Source: Mesorhizobium sp. B2-4-15 (GTDB lineage Bacteria; Pseudomonadota; Alphaproteobacteria; Rhizobiales; Rhizobiaceae). Taken from it: a stretch of 64,000 nucleotides of DNA. A program made the position numbers and the translations under genes. Where the stretch lies: contig NZ_VFUZ01000001.1 in assembly GCF_006658505.1 (NCBI RefSeq), positions 1 through 64,000 of the forward strand, read 5' to 3'. The first letter of the stretch is position 1, and each line of letters starts with the position of its first letter. Shown one piece after another: positions 46,560 to 57,500 of this stretch. The notes under the pieces are model-generated. The model was not told where the DNA came from. It made no database searches and saw only the letters and a list, made by a program, of their open reading frames with translations.

Positions 46560-47561
46560 ATGGCCAAGAAATCCTTCTTCTGTATCGACGGCCACACTTG
46601 CGGCAATCCGGTGCGGCTGGTCGCCGGCGGCGGCCCACTGCTGCAGGGTTCGACAATGATGGAACGGCGCGCGCATTTCCTCGCCGAGTTTGACTGGATC
46701 CGCACCGGCCTGATGTTCGAGCCGCGCGGCCACGACGTGATGTCTGGCTCGATCCTCTACCCACCGACGCGCGAGGATTGCGACATCGCTATCCTGTTCA
46801 TCGAAACCTCGGGCTGCCTGCCGATGTGCGGCCACGGCACCATCGGCACGGTCACGATGGCGATCGAGCACGGGCTGATCAAGCCGCGGACGCCAGGTGT
46901 GCTGCGGCTCGACACGCCGGCCGGCCTGGTCATCGCCGAATACAAGCAGGTCGGCGACTATGTCGAGGAGGTGCGCATCACCAACGTGCCGTCGTTCCTC
47001 TATGCCGAAGGGCTGACGGTCGAATGTCCCGGGCTCGGCGAGATCACCGTCGATGTCGCCTATGGCGGCAATTTCTACGCCATTGTCGAGCCGCAGGCGA
47101 ACTATCGCGACATGGCCGACCATTCCGCCGGCGACCTCATTGCCTGGAGCCCGGTGGTGCGGCAGCGGCTGAACGAGAAATATGCCTTCGTGCATCCGGA
47201 GAATCCCGGCATCAACAGGCTGTCGCATATGCTGTGGACCGGCAAGCCGACGGTGGAGGGGGCCGACGCCCGCAACGCCGTCTTCTACGGCGACAAGGCG
47301 ATCGACCGCTCACCCTGCGGCACCGGTACCTCGGCGCGGATGGCGCAGCTCCATGCCAAGGGCAAGCTCAAGGCGGGCGACGCCTTCGTGCATGAATCGA
47401 TCATCGGTTCGCTGTTCAAGGGCAAGGTCGAAAAGGAGGTCACCGTGGCGGGCAAGCCGGCGATCATCCCCTCGATCGGCGGCTGGGCGCGCATGACCGG
47501 ACTGAACACGATCTTCATCGACGACCGCGATCCGTTCGCGCATGGGTTCGTGGTCAAATAG
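46560..47561 (+). CDS. 4-hydroxyproline 2-epimerase (proline racemase family)
   Basis: The 333-residue protein starts MAKKSFFCIDGHTCGNPVRLV and has both catalytic cysteines: Cys90 in PMCGHGTIG and Cys253 in RSPCGTGTSARMA. Two cysteines distinguish epimerases and racemases from the dehydratase branch, which has threonine at the second site. It interconverts trans-4-hydroxy-L-proline and cis-4-hydroxy-D-proline. It lies 15 bp after the dehydrogenase gene and closes the cluster. The aldehyde dehydrogenase that would complete the pathway is not in the window. Confidence 0.93.
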   Translation: MAKKSFFCIDGHTCGNPVRLVAGGGPLLQGSTMMERRAHFLAEFDWIRTGLMFEPRGHDVMSGSILYPPTREDCDIAILFIETSGCLPMCGHGTIGTVTMAIEHGLIKPRTPGVLRLDTPAGLVIAEYKQVGDYVEEVRITNVPSFLYAEGLTVECPGLGEITVDVAYGGNFYAIVEPQANYRDMADHSAGDLIAWSPVVRQRLNEKYAFVHPENPGINRLSHMLWTGKPTVEGADARNAVFYGDKAIDRSPCGTGTSARMAQLHAKGKLKAGDAFVHESIIGSLFKGKVEKEVTVAGKPAIIPSIGGWARMTGLNTIFIDDRDPFAHGFVVK

Positions 47562-47896
47562 GCGATTCATCACGCAACGGAAGGCATGGAGGCGCAAGAA
47601 GGAATGCTGTCAGCAGCGCAAGGAATCCCTTCATCAACTTATTTTGACGGCGATTTCTTCGAAACGGCGCGCATGATAGGCCTGAATCGTCAAAGACATT
47701 GCGTTATGCCAATGATAGGGTCCGCGATAGTCCAGAGGCCGGGTGCAAAAAAACGGGCAGTCGAAATGGCGTGCATTGGAAACGCGCATGGCGATCGAAA
47801 AATCACGTTGCAATCCGGGCTCGAAACTTTACGACTAGGGGAAATACGAAAAGGAATGCGTCTGCATGGGCGACATTCCAGGGGAGCCATGTACAC
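47562..47896. other. Intergenic region before livH
   Basis: These 335 bases carry no convincing gene or repeat. They should hold the liv promoter, which I cannot place. Confidence 0.4.
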
Positions 47897-48799
47897 ATGC
47901 AGTACTTTGTCCAGCAGCTTATCAACGGGCTGACGCTGGGATCGATCTATGGGCTGATCGCGATCGGCTACACGATGGTCTACGGCATCATCGGAATGAT
48001 CAATTTCGCCCATGGCGACATTTTCATGGTGGGCGCCTTCACCGCGCTGATCGTTTTCCTCATCCTCGGCGCGCTGTTCTATTCGGTGCCCGTGGTCATC
48101 GCGCTGCTGGTCATGATGATCGTGGCGATGCTGCTCACCAGCCTCTACAACTGGACCATCGAGAAGGTGGCGTACCGGCCGCTGCGCGGTTCGTTCCGGC
48201 TGGCGCCGCTGATCACCGCCATCGGCATGTCGATCGCCCTGTCCAATTTCGTCCAGGTCACGCAGGGTCCCCGCAACAAGCCGATCCCGCCGATGGTGTC
48301 GAAGGTCTACAACATCGACGGCGTCAGCGTGTCGCTGAAGCAGATCATCATCGTCATTGTCACCGCCCTTTTGCTGGTGCTGTTCTGGTACTTGGTCAAC
48401 AAGACCTCGCTTGGCCGGGCGCAGCGCGCCTGCGAGCAGGACCGCAAGATGGCGGCATTGCTCGGCATCGACGTCGACCGCACCATCTCCATCACCTTCA
48501 TCATGGGTGCTGCACTTGCCGCCGTCGCCGGCACGCTGTTCCTGATGTACTATGGCGTGGTGGCCTTCTCCGACGGTTTCGTGCCGGGGGTAAAGGCATT
48601 CACGGCGGCGGTGCTTGGCGGCATCGGCTCGCTTCCCGGCGCCGTACTCGGTGGGCTCCTGATCGGCTTCATCGAGAGCATGTGGTCGGCCTATTTCTCG
48701 ATCGACTACAAGGACGTCGCGGCGTTCTCGATCCTGGCGATCGTGCTGATCTTCCTGCCTTCCGGCATATTGGGCCGGCCTGAAGTCGAAAAGGTTTGA
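47897..48799 (+). CDS. livH: Branched-chain amino acid ABC transporter permease LivH
   Basis: The start [30 protein letters not shown] and the segment [16 protein letters not shown] are the LivH N-terminus. The 300-residue protein has about 8 membrane segments, including the coupling region [20 protein letters not shown] that contacts the ATPases, and ends with [18 protein letters not shown] sequence. It is the first of the livHMGF genes, 4 bp before livM. Confidence 0.94.
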   Translation: MQYFVQQLINGLTLGSIYGLIAIGYTMVYGIIGMINFAHGDIFMVGAFTALIVFLILGALFYSVPVVIALLVMMIVAMLLTSLYNWTIEKVAYRPLRGSFRLAPLITAIGMSIALSNFVQVTQGPRNKPIPPMVSKVYNIDGVSVSLKQIIIVIVTALLLVLFWYLVNKTSLGRAQRACEQDRKMAALLGIDVDRTISITFIMGAALAAVAGTLFLMYYGVVAFSDGFVPGVKAFTAAVLGGIGSLPGAVLGGLLIGFIESMWSAYFSIDYKDVAAFSILAIVLIFLPSGILGRPEVEKV

Positions 48800-48803
48800 G
48801 ACC

Positions 48804-50399
48804 ATGGCCGTGACCGTATCTCGTGAGCGCGACACCGTCGCAAGCCCCATGCAGCGCGCGCTTCGGGAAGCGTTCTATGCCGGCGCCATCGCGCTTGGCC
48901 TGTTCGTGCTGTTCATCGGGCTGAAAACCGGTCAGAACATGTCCAATGAACTGGTCCTGACTCAGCGCTGGGGCTTGCTCGCCGCCGTGGTGATCGCCAC
49001 GGCCGTCGGGCGTTTCCTCTATGTCGCCTACGGCCAGCCCTTCATGGCCAACCAAAAGATCGCCGACGTCGCCACCGGTCTGTTACCAGCCAGCGTGGGG
49101 TCACGATTCTTTCAGTTGCCGGCGTTCATCCTGGCTGTCGTCGCGGCCGCGCTGCTGTTCGTGTTGGGCGGCTCTCTCGCCGGATGGGTGGGAGCAGAAC
49201 CGGCCGGCTATCTCCAATTCCTGCGCGCCCTGGCGGTCATCTATGTGCTGGGTTGCGTGATCTACTACTTCCGCGCCTTCATTCATGCCAACTTCACCAA
49301 ATTGGGCATCACAGCGTTGGTGCTGTACCCGATCCTCGTGGTCGCGGTGCTGTCGCTGAACGCCTGGTCGATTGCTGGAGGGCTGCAGGGCTCGCTGAAA
49401 TGGGTCGACAATTTCGGCATCCAGATCCTGATCTATGTGATGCTGGCCTGGGGACTGAACATCGTCGTCGGCCTCGCCGGCCTGCTCGACCTCGGCTACG
49501 TCGCCTTTTATGCACTTGGCGCCTATGCCTATGCGCTTCTTGCCACGCATTACGGCCTGTCGTTCTGGATCCTGCTGCCGGCCGCGGGCTGCATGGCCGC
49601 TCTCTGGGGGGTGCTGCTAGGCTTCCCCGTGCTGCGTCTGCGCGGCGACTATCTGGCGATCGTGACGCTCGCCTTCGGCGAGATCATCCGGCTGGTGCTG
49701 ATCAACTGGCGCGAGGTCACCAACGGCTCGGCCGGTATCTCCGGCATTCCCAAGGTTTCCTTCTTCGGCCTGATGACCTTCAATGTGTCGGACCCCAATT
49801 ACATTGCCAAGGTTCTGCATCTCGCGACCTCGAGCGCCTATTACAAGATTTTCCTCTACTATCTGATCCTGGGTCTGTGCCTGCTTACCGCCTTCGTCAC
49901 CATCAGGCTGCGCCGTCTGCCGGTCGGCCGTGCTTGGGAGGCCTTACGTGAGGACGAGATCGCCTGCCGCTCGCTCGGTATCAACACCACCACCACCAAG
50001 CTGACGGCGTTTGCCACCGGCGCGATGTTCGGCGGTTTCGCCGGCTCGTTCTTTGCCGCGCGGCAAGGCTTCGTCAGCCCGGAATCCTTCGTCTTCCTGG
50101 AATCGGCCATCATCCTGGCCATCGTCGTGCTCGGTGGCATGGGATCGCTGGTTGGCATCGCGGTTGCCGCGATGGTGATGATCGGCGGCACCGAGGCGTT
50201 GCGCGAACTCGACTTCCTCAAGCAGGTCTTCGGGCCTGATTTCACACCGGAACTCTACCGCATGCTTCTGTTCGGCATGGCCATGGTGATCGTCATGCTG
50301 TGGAAGCCGCGCGGCTTCGTCGGCAGCAGGGAACCGACGGCCTTCCTTAAGGAGCGAAAAGCGGTCTCAGGCTCCTTCACCAAGGAGGGCCACGGCTAA
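48804..50399 (+). CDS. livM: Branched-chain amino acid ABC transporter permease LivM
   Basis: The 531-residue permease is longer than the usual 320-425. The extra part is an N-terminal region of about 200 residues with several hydrophobic segments before the core that starts near [34 protein letters not shown]. The coupling motif [17 protein letters not shown] follows. It reads into livG with a one-base overlap (TAATGG). Confidence 0.93.
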   Translation: MAVTVSRERDTVASPMQRALREAFYAGAIALGLFVLFIGLKTGQNMSNELVLTQRWGLLAAVVIATAVGRFLYVAYGQPFMANQKIADVATGLLPASVGSRFFQLPAFILAVVAAALLFVLGGSLAGWVGAEPAGYLQFLRALAVIYVLGCVIYYFRAFIHANFTKLGITALVLYPILVVAVLSLNAWSIAGGLQGSLKWVDNFGIQILIYVMLAWGLNIVVGLAGLLDLGYVAFYALGAYAYALLATHYGLSFWILLPAAGCMAALWGVLLGFPVLRLRGDYLAIVTLAFGEIIRLVLINWREVTNGSAGISGIPKVSFFGLMTFNVSDPNYIAKVLHLATSSAYYKIFLYYLILGLCLLTAFVTIRLRRLPVGRAWEALREDEIACRSLGINTTTTKLTAFATGAMFGGFAGSFFAARQGFVSPESFVFLESAIILAIVVLGGMGSLVGIAVAAMVMIGGTEALRELDFLKQVFGPDFTPELYRMLLFGMAMVIVMLWKPRGFVGSREPTAFLKERKAVSGSFTKEGHG

Positions 50400-51916
50400 T
50401 GGATGCGAACACACAAATGAACGGCGCCATCCTGCAGGTCGATCACCTGTCGATGAAGTTCGGCGGCCTGGTCGCCATCGGCGACCTGTCCTTCACCGCT
50501 AAGCGCGGCGAAATCACGGCGCTGATCGGCCCCAACGGAGCCGGCAAAACGACCGTGTTCAACTGCATCACCGGCTTCTACAAGCCATCGGAAGGCATGA
50601 TCACGCTCAATCGTGCCGATGGCTCGAGCTATCTCCTGGAACGGCTGCCCAACCACGAGATCCCGGCGCGCGCCAAGGTGGCGCGCACCTTCCAGAACAT
50701 CCGCCTGTTTTCGGGCATGACGCTGCTGGAAAACCTCCTCGTTGCCCAGCACAACAAACTGATGAAGGCTTCGGGCTATACGGTGCTTGGCCTGTTCGGT
50801 TTCCCGAGCTACCGCCAGGCTTCGGCCGAGTCGATCGAGCTCGCAAGGCATTGGCTGGAGAAGGCCGATCTCGTCGATCGCGCCGACGATCCGGCCGGCG
50901 ACCTGCCCTATGGTGCGCAGCGGCGCCTCGAGATCGCGCGCGCCATGTGCACCGGTCCGGAGCTTCTGTGCCTCGACGAGCCGGCGGCCGGCCTCAACCC
51001 GAAGGAATCGGCTGCTCTCAACGAGCTGCTGATGGACATCAAGAACACCTCAGGGGCCTCGATCCTGCTGATCGAGCACGACATGTCGGTGGTCATGCAG
51101 ATTTCCGACCATGTCGTGGTGCTGGAATATGGCCGCAAGATCTCCGACGGCAATCCGCAGTCGGTGCGCACCGATCCGCGCGTCATCGCCGCCTATCTCG
51201 GCGTCGACGACGAGGAGGTCGAGACGGTGCTGACCGAAGTCGGCGACGAGGACGTCATCGAACAGCTCGATACGGGTCCCGACGCCGCGCATGGTCCGGG
51301 CACCTCGGCGTCGTATCTGGCCGGTCCGGTGAGCGACACGGTCGGCCACAGCGAGGGCGAGCGCGTCACGGTGTCGAAAGGCGCCTCCAAGGCTGCGCAG
51401 ATCGATGCGCGTGCCGTGACCGTGGCGAGCAAAGCCGTTGTGGCTAAACCTGAACAGGCGACAAAGCCGGCTCCGGCCGCCAAGCCGGTCGCGAAAGCGG
51501 CAGCAAAGAAGCCGGCCGCCAAGGCACCCGCGGCAAAGGCCGAGGGCGTTTCGAACCGTCTCGCTGCTCCGCGTGGCGGCAAAGCCGACAACCTGACCCG
51601 CATCAAGGGCATCGGTGCGGTCAACGAGAAGAAGCTCAACGAACACGGCATCTTCCACTTCGACCAGATCGGCGCCTGGAAGAAGGCCGATGTCGAGGCC
51701 GCCGAAGCCTATCTCGCCTTTGACGGGCGCATAGCGCGCGAGGACTGGGTCAAGCAGGCCAGGCTGCTCGCTCAGGGCAAGGACACGGAATTCTCGCGCC
51801 GCGTCGATGCGGGCAAGGTGGCGACCAGCCATGCGTCGGCAAAGAGCGCCGGCGCGACTTCCGGAAAAACAGCCGCCGCCAAGCCTGCGACCGGCAAGCG
51901 CGGAGGAGGCAAGTGA
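50399..51916 (+). CDS. livG: LivG ATPase with C-terminal helix-hairpin-helix domain
   Basis: The 505-residue protein begins with a complete LivG ATPase: Walker A GPNGAGKTT, signature LPYGAQRRLEIARAM, Walker B LLCLDEPAAGLN, and YLGVDDEEVE at about residue 268, where LivG normally ends. An Ala/Lys/Pro-rich linker follows (about 330-390). Residues 397-465 are a helix-hairpin-helix domain (NLTRIKGIGAVNEKKLNEHG ... REDWVKQARLLAQG), then another basic tail. Typical LivG has 250-295 residues. The domain resembles that of L21 in this window. A start overlap joins it to livF. Confidence 0.94.
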   Translation: MDANTQMNGAILQVDHLSMKFGGLVAIGDLSFTAKRGEITALIGPNGAGKTTVFNCITGFYKPSEGMITLNRADGSSYLLERLPNHEIPARAKVARTFQNIRLFSGMTLLENLLVAQHNKLMKASGYTVLGLFGFPSYRQASAESIELARHWLEKADLVDRADDPAGDLPYGAQRRLEIARAMCTGPELLCLDEPAAGLNPKESAALNELLMDIKNTSGASILLIEHDMSVVMQISDHVVVLEYGRKISDGNPQSVRTDPRVIAAYLGVDDEEVETVLTEVGDEDVIEQLDTGPDAAHGPGTSASYLAGPVSDTVGHSEGERVTVSKGASKAAQIDARAVTVASKAVVAKPEQATKPAPAAKPVAKAAAKKPAAKAPAAKAEGVSNRLAAPRGGKADNLTRIKGIGAVNEKKLNEHGIFHFDQIGAWKKADVEAAEAYLAFDGRIAREDWVKQARLLAQGKDTEFSRRVDAGKVATSHASAKSAGATSGKTAAAKPATGKRGGGK

Positions 51917-52644
51917 TGGCCGGCACGACACTGCTCGATATCAAGGGTGTGCAGACCTATTACGGCAACATCCGGGCGCTGAACGGCGTCGACGTCACCG
52001 TCAAGCAGGGCGAGATCGTGGCGCTGATCGGCGCCAACGGCGCCGGCAAGTCGACACTGATGATGACCATCTTCGGCGCGCCGCGCGCGCGCACGGGAAG
52101 CATCACCTTCGCCGGCACCGACATCACCCAGTTGCCGACGCACGAGATCGCGCGCCTGCGCATCGCCCAGTCGCCGGAAGGACGCCGCATCTTCCCGCGC
52201 ATGACGGTGATGGAAAACCTGCAGATGGGCGCCAGCCTCGACAACCTCAAGCACTATGCCGAGGACGTCGAAAAGGTGTTCACGCTGTTTCCGCGGCTGA
52301 AGGAGCGCATCGCCCAGCGCGGCGGCACGCTGTCGGGCGGCGAGCAGCAGATGCTGTCGATCGGGCGCGCGCTGATGGCACGGCCGAAGCTGCTTTTGCT
52401 CGACGAGCCGTCGCTCGGGCTGGCGCCGCTGATCGTCAAGCAGATATTCGATGCCATCCGCGAGTTGAACCGCACCCAGGGGCTGACGGTGTTCCTGGTC
52501 GAGCAGAACGCGTTCGGCGCGCTCAAGCTCGCCAACCGCGGCTATGTCATGGTCAACGGCAATGTGACGATGAGCGGCACCGGCAAGGAACTGCTCGCCA
52601 ATCCCGAAGTGCGCGCCGCCTATCTCGAAGGCGGCCACCACTGA
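51916..52644 (+). CDS. livF: Branched-chain amino acid ABC transporter ATPase LivF
   Basis: The start at 51916 overlaps the livG stop (ATGA). The 242-residue ATPase has Walker A GANGAGKST, signature LSGGEQQMLSIGRALM and Walker B LLLLDEPSLGLAP, and ends normally with no extension. It pairs with LivG to drive the LivHM permease. Confidence 0.96.
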   Translation: MAGTTLLDIKGVQTYYGNIRALNGVDVTVKQGEIVALIGANGAGKSTLMMTIFGAPRARTGSITFAGTDITQLPTHEIARLRIAQSPEGRRIFPRMTVMENLQMGASLDNLKHYAEDVEKVFTLFPRLKERIAQRGGTLSGGEQQMLSIGRALMARPKLLLLDEPSLGLAPLIVKQIFDAIRELNRTQGLTVFLVEQNAFGALKLANRGYVMVNGNVTMSGTGKELLANPEVRAAYLEGGHH

Positions 52645-52661
52645 GTTCAGGAGTCTCGACC

Positions 52662-53009
52662 ATGCAAGGCATTCTCTACGAGGAACCGTCGATCTGGCAG
52701 TTCTTCTTCGTCACCTGCCTGCTCGGCGGCTGGGCGGCCTGGATGACGGGCAAGGCCAGCGCCCAGACATGGCGCAGCTTCATCCAGCTGTTCGCTTATC
52801 TGCTGGGGCTCGGCATCGGCATCCGCTTCATCCATCACGCGCTGTTCGACGGCACGATGTTCTCGCTGCATTACTATATCGTCGACACCATCGTGCTGAT
52901 GATACTGGGCTTCATCGGCTATCAATACACACGAACCAACCAGATGGTGACACAATATAATTGGCTCTACGAAAGAGCTTCAATCTTGAGCTGGAAACCG
53001 AAAGGTTGA
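52662..53009 (+). CDS. Small membrane protein of the liv operon (DUF6867-like)
   Basis: Starting at MQGILYEEPSIWQFF, 115 residues. Three hydrophobic segments lie at about 12-30, 40-60 and 70-92. The C-terminus is soluble. Such a protein is seen next to liv genes in other Alphaproteobacteria by my recollection. It lies 17 bp after livF and may belong to the operon. Function is unknown. Confidence 0.8.
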   Translation: MQGILYEEPSIWQFFFVTCLLGGWAAWMTGKASAQTWRSFIQLFAYLLGLGIGIRFIHHALFDGTMFSLHYYIVDTIVLMILGFIGYQYTRTNQMVTQYNWLYERASILSWKPKG

Positions 53010-53146
53010 GGTTCATCATTAACGCCGCCTCAAGGATGAATCGGCGTGACAAGTGCCTGAAAATCGGCAAACTATGCTTTCTGCGATAAGGGTGGGCATC
53101 GCATGAAAGCTTCATTCACGCCCACTCCGTTAATGGGAGCGTTTCA

Positions 53147-54262
53147 ATGAAAAAGTCACTATTGTCCGCCGTCGCCCTGACCGCGCTGGTCGCGTTCGGC
53201 GGCAACGCGTGGGCTGATGTAATGTTCGGCGTCGCCGGTCCGATCACCGGTCCGAACGCGGCCTTCGGCGCGCAGTTGCAGAAGGGCGCAGAGGCAGCTG
53301 TCGCCGAGATCAACGCCAAGGGCGGCATCAACGGCGAGCAGATCAAGCTCGAAGTCGGCGACGACGTCTCGGATCCGAAGCAGGGCATCTCGGTCGCCAA
53401 CAAGTTCGTCGGCGACGGCGTCAAGTTCGTGATCGGTCACTTCAACTCGGGCGTGTCGATCCCGGCCTCGGAAGTCTACGCCGAAAACAATATCGTCGAA
53501 ATCACGCCGGCCGCGACCAACCCGAAGTTCACCGAGCGCGGTCTGTGGAACGTGTTCCGCACCTGCGGACGCGACGACCAGCAAGGCAGCATCGCCGGGG
53601 CTTATATCGCCGCGAATTTCAAGGATGCCAAAGTCGCTATCGTGCACGACAAGACCCCTTACGGCCAGGGCCTCGCCGATGAAACCAAGAAGGCAATGAA
53701 CGCCGCCGGCGTCAAGGAAGTCATGTATGAAGGCGTCAATGTCGGCGACAAGGACTTCTCGGCGCTCATCGCCAAGATGAAGGAAGCCGGCGTCACCCTG
53801 ATCTACTGGGGCGGCCTACATACCGAAGCTGGCCTGATCATCCGCCAGTCCGCGGACCAGGGCCTCAAGGCACCGATGATGTCGGGTGACGGCATCGTGA
53901 CGGACGAACTCGCCGCGATCGCGGGCGACGCCGTCGCCGGCACGCTCAACACGTTCGGCCCCGACCCGCGCCTGATCCCGGCCAACAAGGAACTCGTCGA
54001 GAAGTTCCGCGCGCAGGGCTTCGAGCCGGAAGCCTACACGCTCTACGCCTATGCCGCCGTGCAGGTTGTCGCCGAGGCGGCCGCCGCCGCCAAGACGAAC
54101 GACCCGCAGGCCGTTGCCAAGGCGATGCATGAGAACGGCCCGTTCCCCACGGTTCTGGGCGATCTCGCCTATGATGCCAAGGGCGACCCCAAGCTGCCGG
54201 GCTACATCATGTACGAGTGGAAGAAGAAGGACGACGGGAAGTATTCCTGGTTCCCGAAATAA
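53147..54262 (+). CDS. livJ: Branched-chain amino acid periplasmic binding protein (LivJ/LivK family)
   Basis: The 371-residue protein has a signal peptide (cleavage near AWA-DVM) and the Peripla_BP_6 domain: [22 protein letters not shown] at the N-terminus and [22 protein letters not shown] in the middle. It captures amino acids for LivHMGF. It is separated from the upstream gene by 137 bp, suggesting its own promoter and higher expression. Confidence 0.95.
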   Translation: MKKSLLSAVALTALVAFGGNAWADVMFGVAGPITGPNAAFGAQLQKGAEAAVAEINAKGGINGEQIKLEVGDDVSDPKQGISVANKFVGDGVKFVIGHFNSGVSIPASEVYAENNIVEITPAATNPKFTERGLWNVFRTCGRDDQQGSIAGAYIAANFKDAKVAIVHDKTPYGQGLADETKKAMNAAGVKEVMYEGVNVGDKDFSALIAKMKEAGVTLIYWGGLHTEAGLIIRQSADQGLKAPMMSGDGIVTDELAAIAGDAVAGTLNTFGPDPRLIPANKELVEKFRAQGFEPEAYTLYAYAAVQVVAEAAAAAKTNDPQAVAKAMHENGPFPTVLGDLAYDAKGDPKLPGYIMYEWKKKDDGKYSWFPK

Positions 54263-54289
54263 GCCGCTCAGGCAGGTTTGACATCAGTG

Positions 54290-54314
54290 ATGCCCGGCGC
54301 TCCGCGCCGGGCAT
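54290..54314 (+). terminator. Hairpin terminator after livJ
   Basis: ATGCCCGGCGC (54290-54300) and GCGCCGGGCAT (54304-54314) form a perfect 11-bp stem with loop TCC, followed by TTCCTTT. The remaining intergenic sequence up to pyc (54315-54555) shows nothing I recognise. Confidence 0.8.
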
Positions 54315-54555
54315 TTCCTTTGGCGCGTTCCGGCGGCGGATGGCCTTCTTTGCCAATTCCTCCCAGCCGGGAAAGATCGCATCCAGGATCGAAATTGTCG
54401 CCATTGTTCCGTCCGTTCGAACGAATGCGTGCGAATGTTGGCCGGATGATCCATTTAAATCGGTTTAGATGAGCGTCGATTTTGTTTGCACTGCAGCATT
54501 TTCACGCTAATCATTGCGCCGATTTCTCTTCCCTTCCGTTACTGGAGCCCAGTCC

Positions 54556-57500
54556 TTGGCAATCACGAAGATCCTCGTCGCCAACCGGTCAGAAATCGCC
54601 ATCCGCGTCTTTCGCGCGGCCAACGAACTGGGCCTCAAAACCGTGGCGATCTGGGCCGAGGAAGACAAATATTCGTTGCACCGCTTCAAGGCCGACGAAA
54701 GCTATCAGGTCGGACGCGGCCCACATCTCAACAAGGACATGGGGCCGATCGAGAGTTATCTGTCGATTGAGGAAGTGATCCGCGTCGCCAGGCTTTCGGG
54801 CGCCGATGCCATCCACCCGGGCTACGGGCTTCTGTCCGAAAGCCCTGAATTCGCAGAAGCCTGCGCGCAGGCGGGCATCACCTTCATCGGCCCGAAGCCG
54901 GACACGATGCGCCGCCTCGGCAACAAGGTCGCGGCGCGCAATCTCGCCATCGAGGTCGGCGTGCCGGTGATCCCCGCCACCGATCCGCTGCCGGACGACA
55001 TGGAGGCGGTCAAGAAACTGGCAAAGGAGATCGGCTATCCCGTCATGCTGAAAGCCTCCTGGGGCGGTGGCGGACGCGGCATGCGCGCCATCCGCTCCGA
55101 GGCCGATCTTGCCCGTGAGGTCACGGAGGGCAAGCGCGAGGCGAAGGCCGCTTTCGGCAAGGACGAGGTCTATCTCGAAAAGCTGATCGAGCGCGCGCGC
55201 CATGTCGAGGTGCAGGTGCTTGGCGACACCCATGGCAATGCCGTGCACCTGTTCGAGCGCGATTGCTCGATCCAGCGCCGCAACCAGAAGGTCGTCGAGC
55301 GGGCGCCGGCGCCATACCTTGAAATGTCGCAGCGCGAGGAGCTCTGCGGCCATGCGCTGAAGATCGCGCGCGAGACCAGCTATATCGGCGCCGGCACGGT
55401 CGAGTTCCTGCAGGACGCCGATACCGGAAAATTCTATTTCATCGAGGTCAACCCTCGCATCCAGGTCGAGCATACCGTCACCGAGATGGTAACAGGCATC
55501 GATATCGTCAAAGCCCAGATACACATCCTCGACGGCTTCGCCATCGGCACGCCGCAATCGGGCGTGCCGACGCAGCGCGACATCAGGCTGAACGGCCACG
55601 CCTTGCAGTGCCGCATCACAACCGAGGATCCCGAGCACAATTTCATTCCGGATTACGGCCGCATCACCGCCTATCGCGGCGCCACCGGCTTCGGCATCCG
55701 GCTGGATGGCGGCACCGCCTATTCCGGCGCGGTCATCACCCGCTTCTACGATCCGCTGCTGGAGAAGGTGACGGCATGGGCACCGACACCGGCCGAGACC
55801 ATAGCGCGCATGAACCGCGCCTTGCGCGAGTTCCGTATCCGCGGCGTCGCCACCAACCTCACCTTCCTCGAAGCCATCATCAACCACCCGAGCTTCGCCG
55901 ACAATTCCTATACAACGAAGTTCATCGACACAACGCCGGAGCTGTTCCAGCAGGTCAAGCGCCAGGACCGCGCGACCAAGCTGCTCAACTATCTAGCCGA
56001 CGTCAGCGTCAACGGCCATCCCGAGACGCGCGGCCGGCCGATGCCGAAGGCCGATGCGGCCGCACCCGTCGTGCCCTACCTCAACGGCAACGTGCCCGGC
56101 GGCAGCAAGCAGAAGCTCGATGTGCTCGGCCCAGAGAAATTCGCGGCCTGGATGCGCGAGCAGAAGGAAGTGCTGGTCACCGACACGACGATGCGTGACG
56201 GCCACCAGTCGCTGCTCGCGACCCGCGTGCGCACCCACGACATTGCCGGCATCGCCGGCACCTATGCGCGCGCCCTGCCGCAGCTTCTGTCGCTCGAATG
56301 CTGGGGCGGCGCGACCTTCGATGTCGCCATGCGCTTCCTCACCGAGGATCCGTGGGAGCGGCTGTCGCGGGTGCGCGAGGCAGCCCCCAATCTGTTGCTG
56401 CAGATGCTGCTGCGCGGCGCCAATGGCGTCGGCTACACCAATTATCCCGACAATGTCGTGCAGCATTTCGTCAAGCAGGCGGCTGCCGGCGGCATCGACC
56501 TGTTCCGCGTCTTCGACTGCCTGAACTGGATCGAAAACATGCGTGTCGCCATGGACGCTGTTGGCGCCGAGGGCAAGCTGATCGAAGCGGCAATGTGCTA
56601 CACCGGCGACATTCTCGATCCTGCGCGGGCCAAGTATGATCTGAAATATTATGTCGGACTGGCCAAGGAATTGCAGGCCGCCGGCGCCCATGTCATCGCC
56701 GTCAAGGACATGGCCGGGCTGCTGAAGCCATCCGCCGCGCGCGTGCTGTTCAAGGCACTGCGCGAGGCGACGGACCTGCCGCTCCATTTCCACACCCACG
56801 ACACGTCGGGCCTGTCGGCGGCGACAGTGCTGGCGGCGGTGGAGAGCGGCGTCGACGCCATAGACGCGGCTATGGATGCCTTCTCCGGCAATACGTCGCA
56901 GCCTTGCCTGGGGTCGATCGTCGAGGCGTTGAAGGGCACCGAGCGCGACCCTGGCCTCGATCCGCAATGGATCCGCAAAATCTCGTTCTACTGGGAAGCG
57001 GTGCGCAACCAGTATGCCGCCTTCGAAAGCGACCTGAAAGGGCCGGCTTCGGAAGTCTACCTGCACGAGATGCCGGGCGGGCAATTCACCAATCTCAAGG
57101 AGCAGGCGCGCTCGCTCGGGCTGGAGACACGCTGGCACGAGGTGGCGCAGGCCTATCACGACGTCAACCTGATGTTCGGCGACATCGTCAAGGTGACGCC
57201 GTCGTCCAAGGTCGTCGGCGATATGGCGCTGATGATGGTCAGCCAGGACCTGACCGTTGCCGATGTCGAGAACCCGGCCAGGGATATCGCCTTCCCGGAC
57301 TCGGTCGTGTCGATGCTGCGCGGCGATCTTGGCCAGTCGCCCGGCGGCTGGCCCGAGAGACTGCAGAAGAAGGCGCTGAAGGGCGACAAGCCGATCACCG
57401 TGCGGCCCGGTTCGCTGTTGAAGCCGGCCAATCTCAAGGCCAGCCGTAAGGAGATCGAGGAGAAACTGGAGCGCAAGCTCTCGGAATACGAGTTCGCTTC

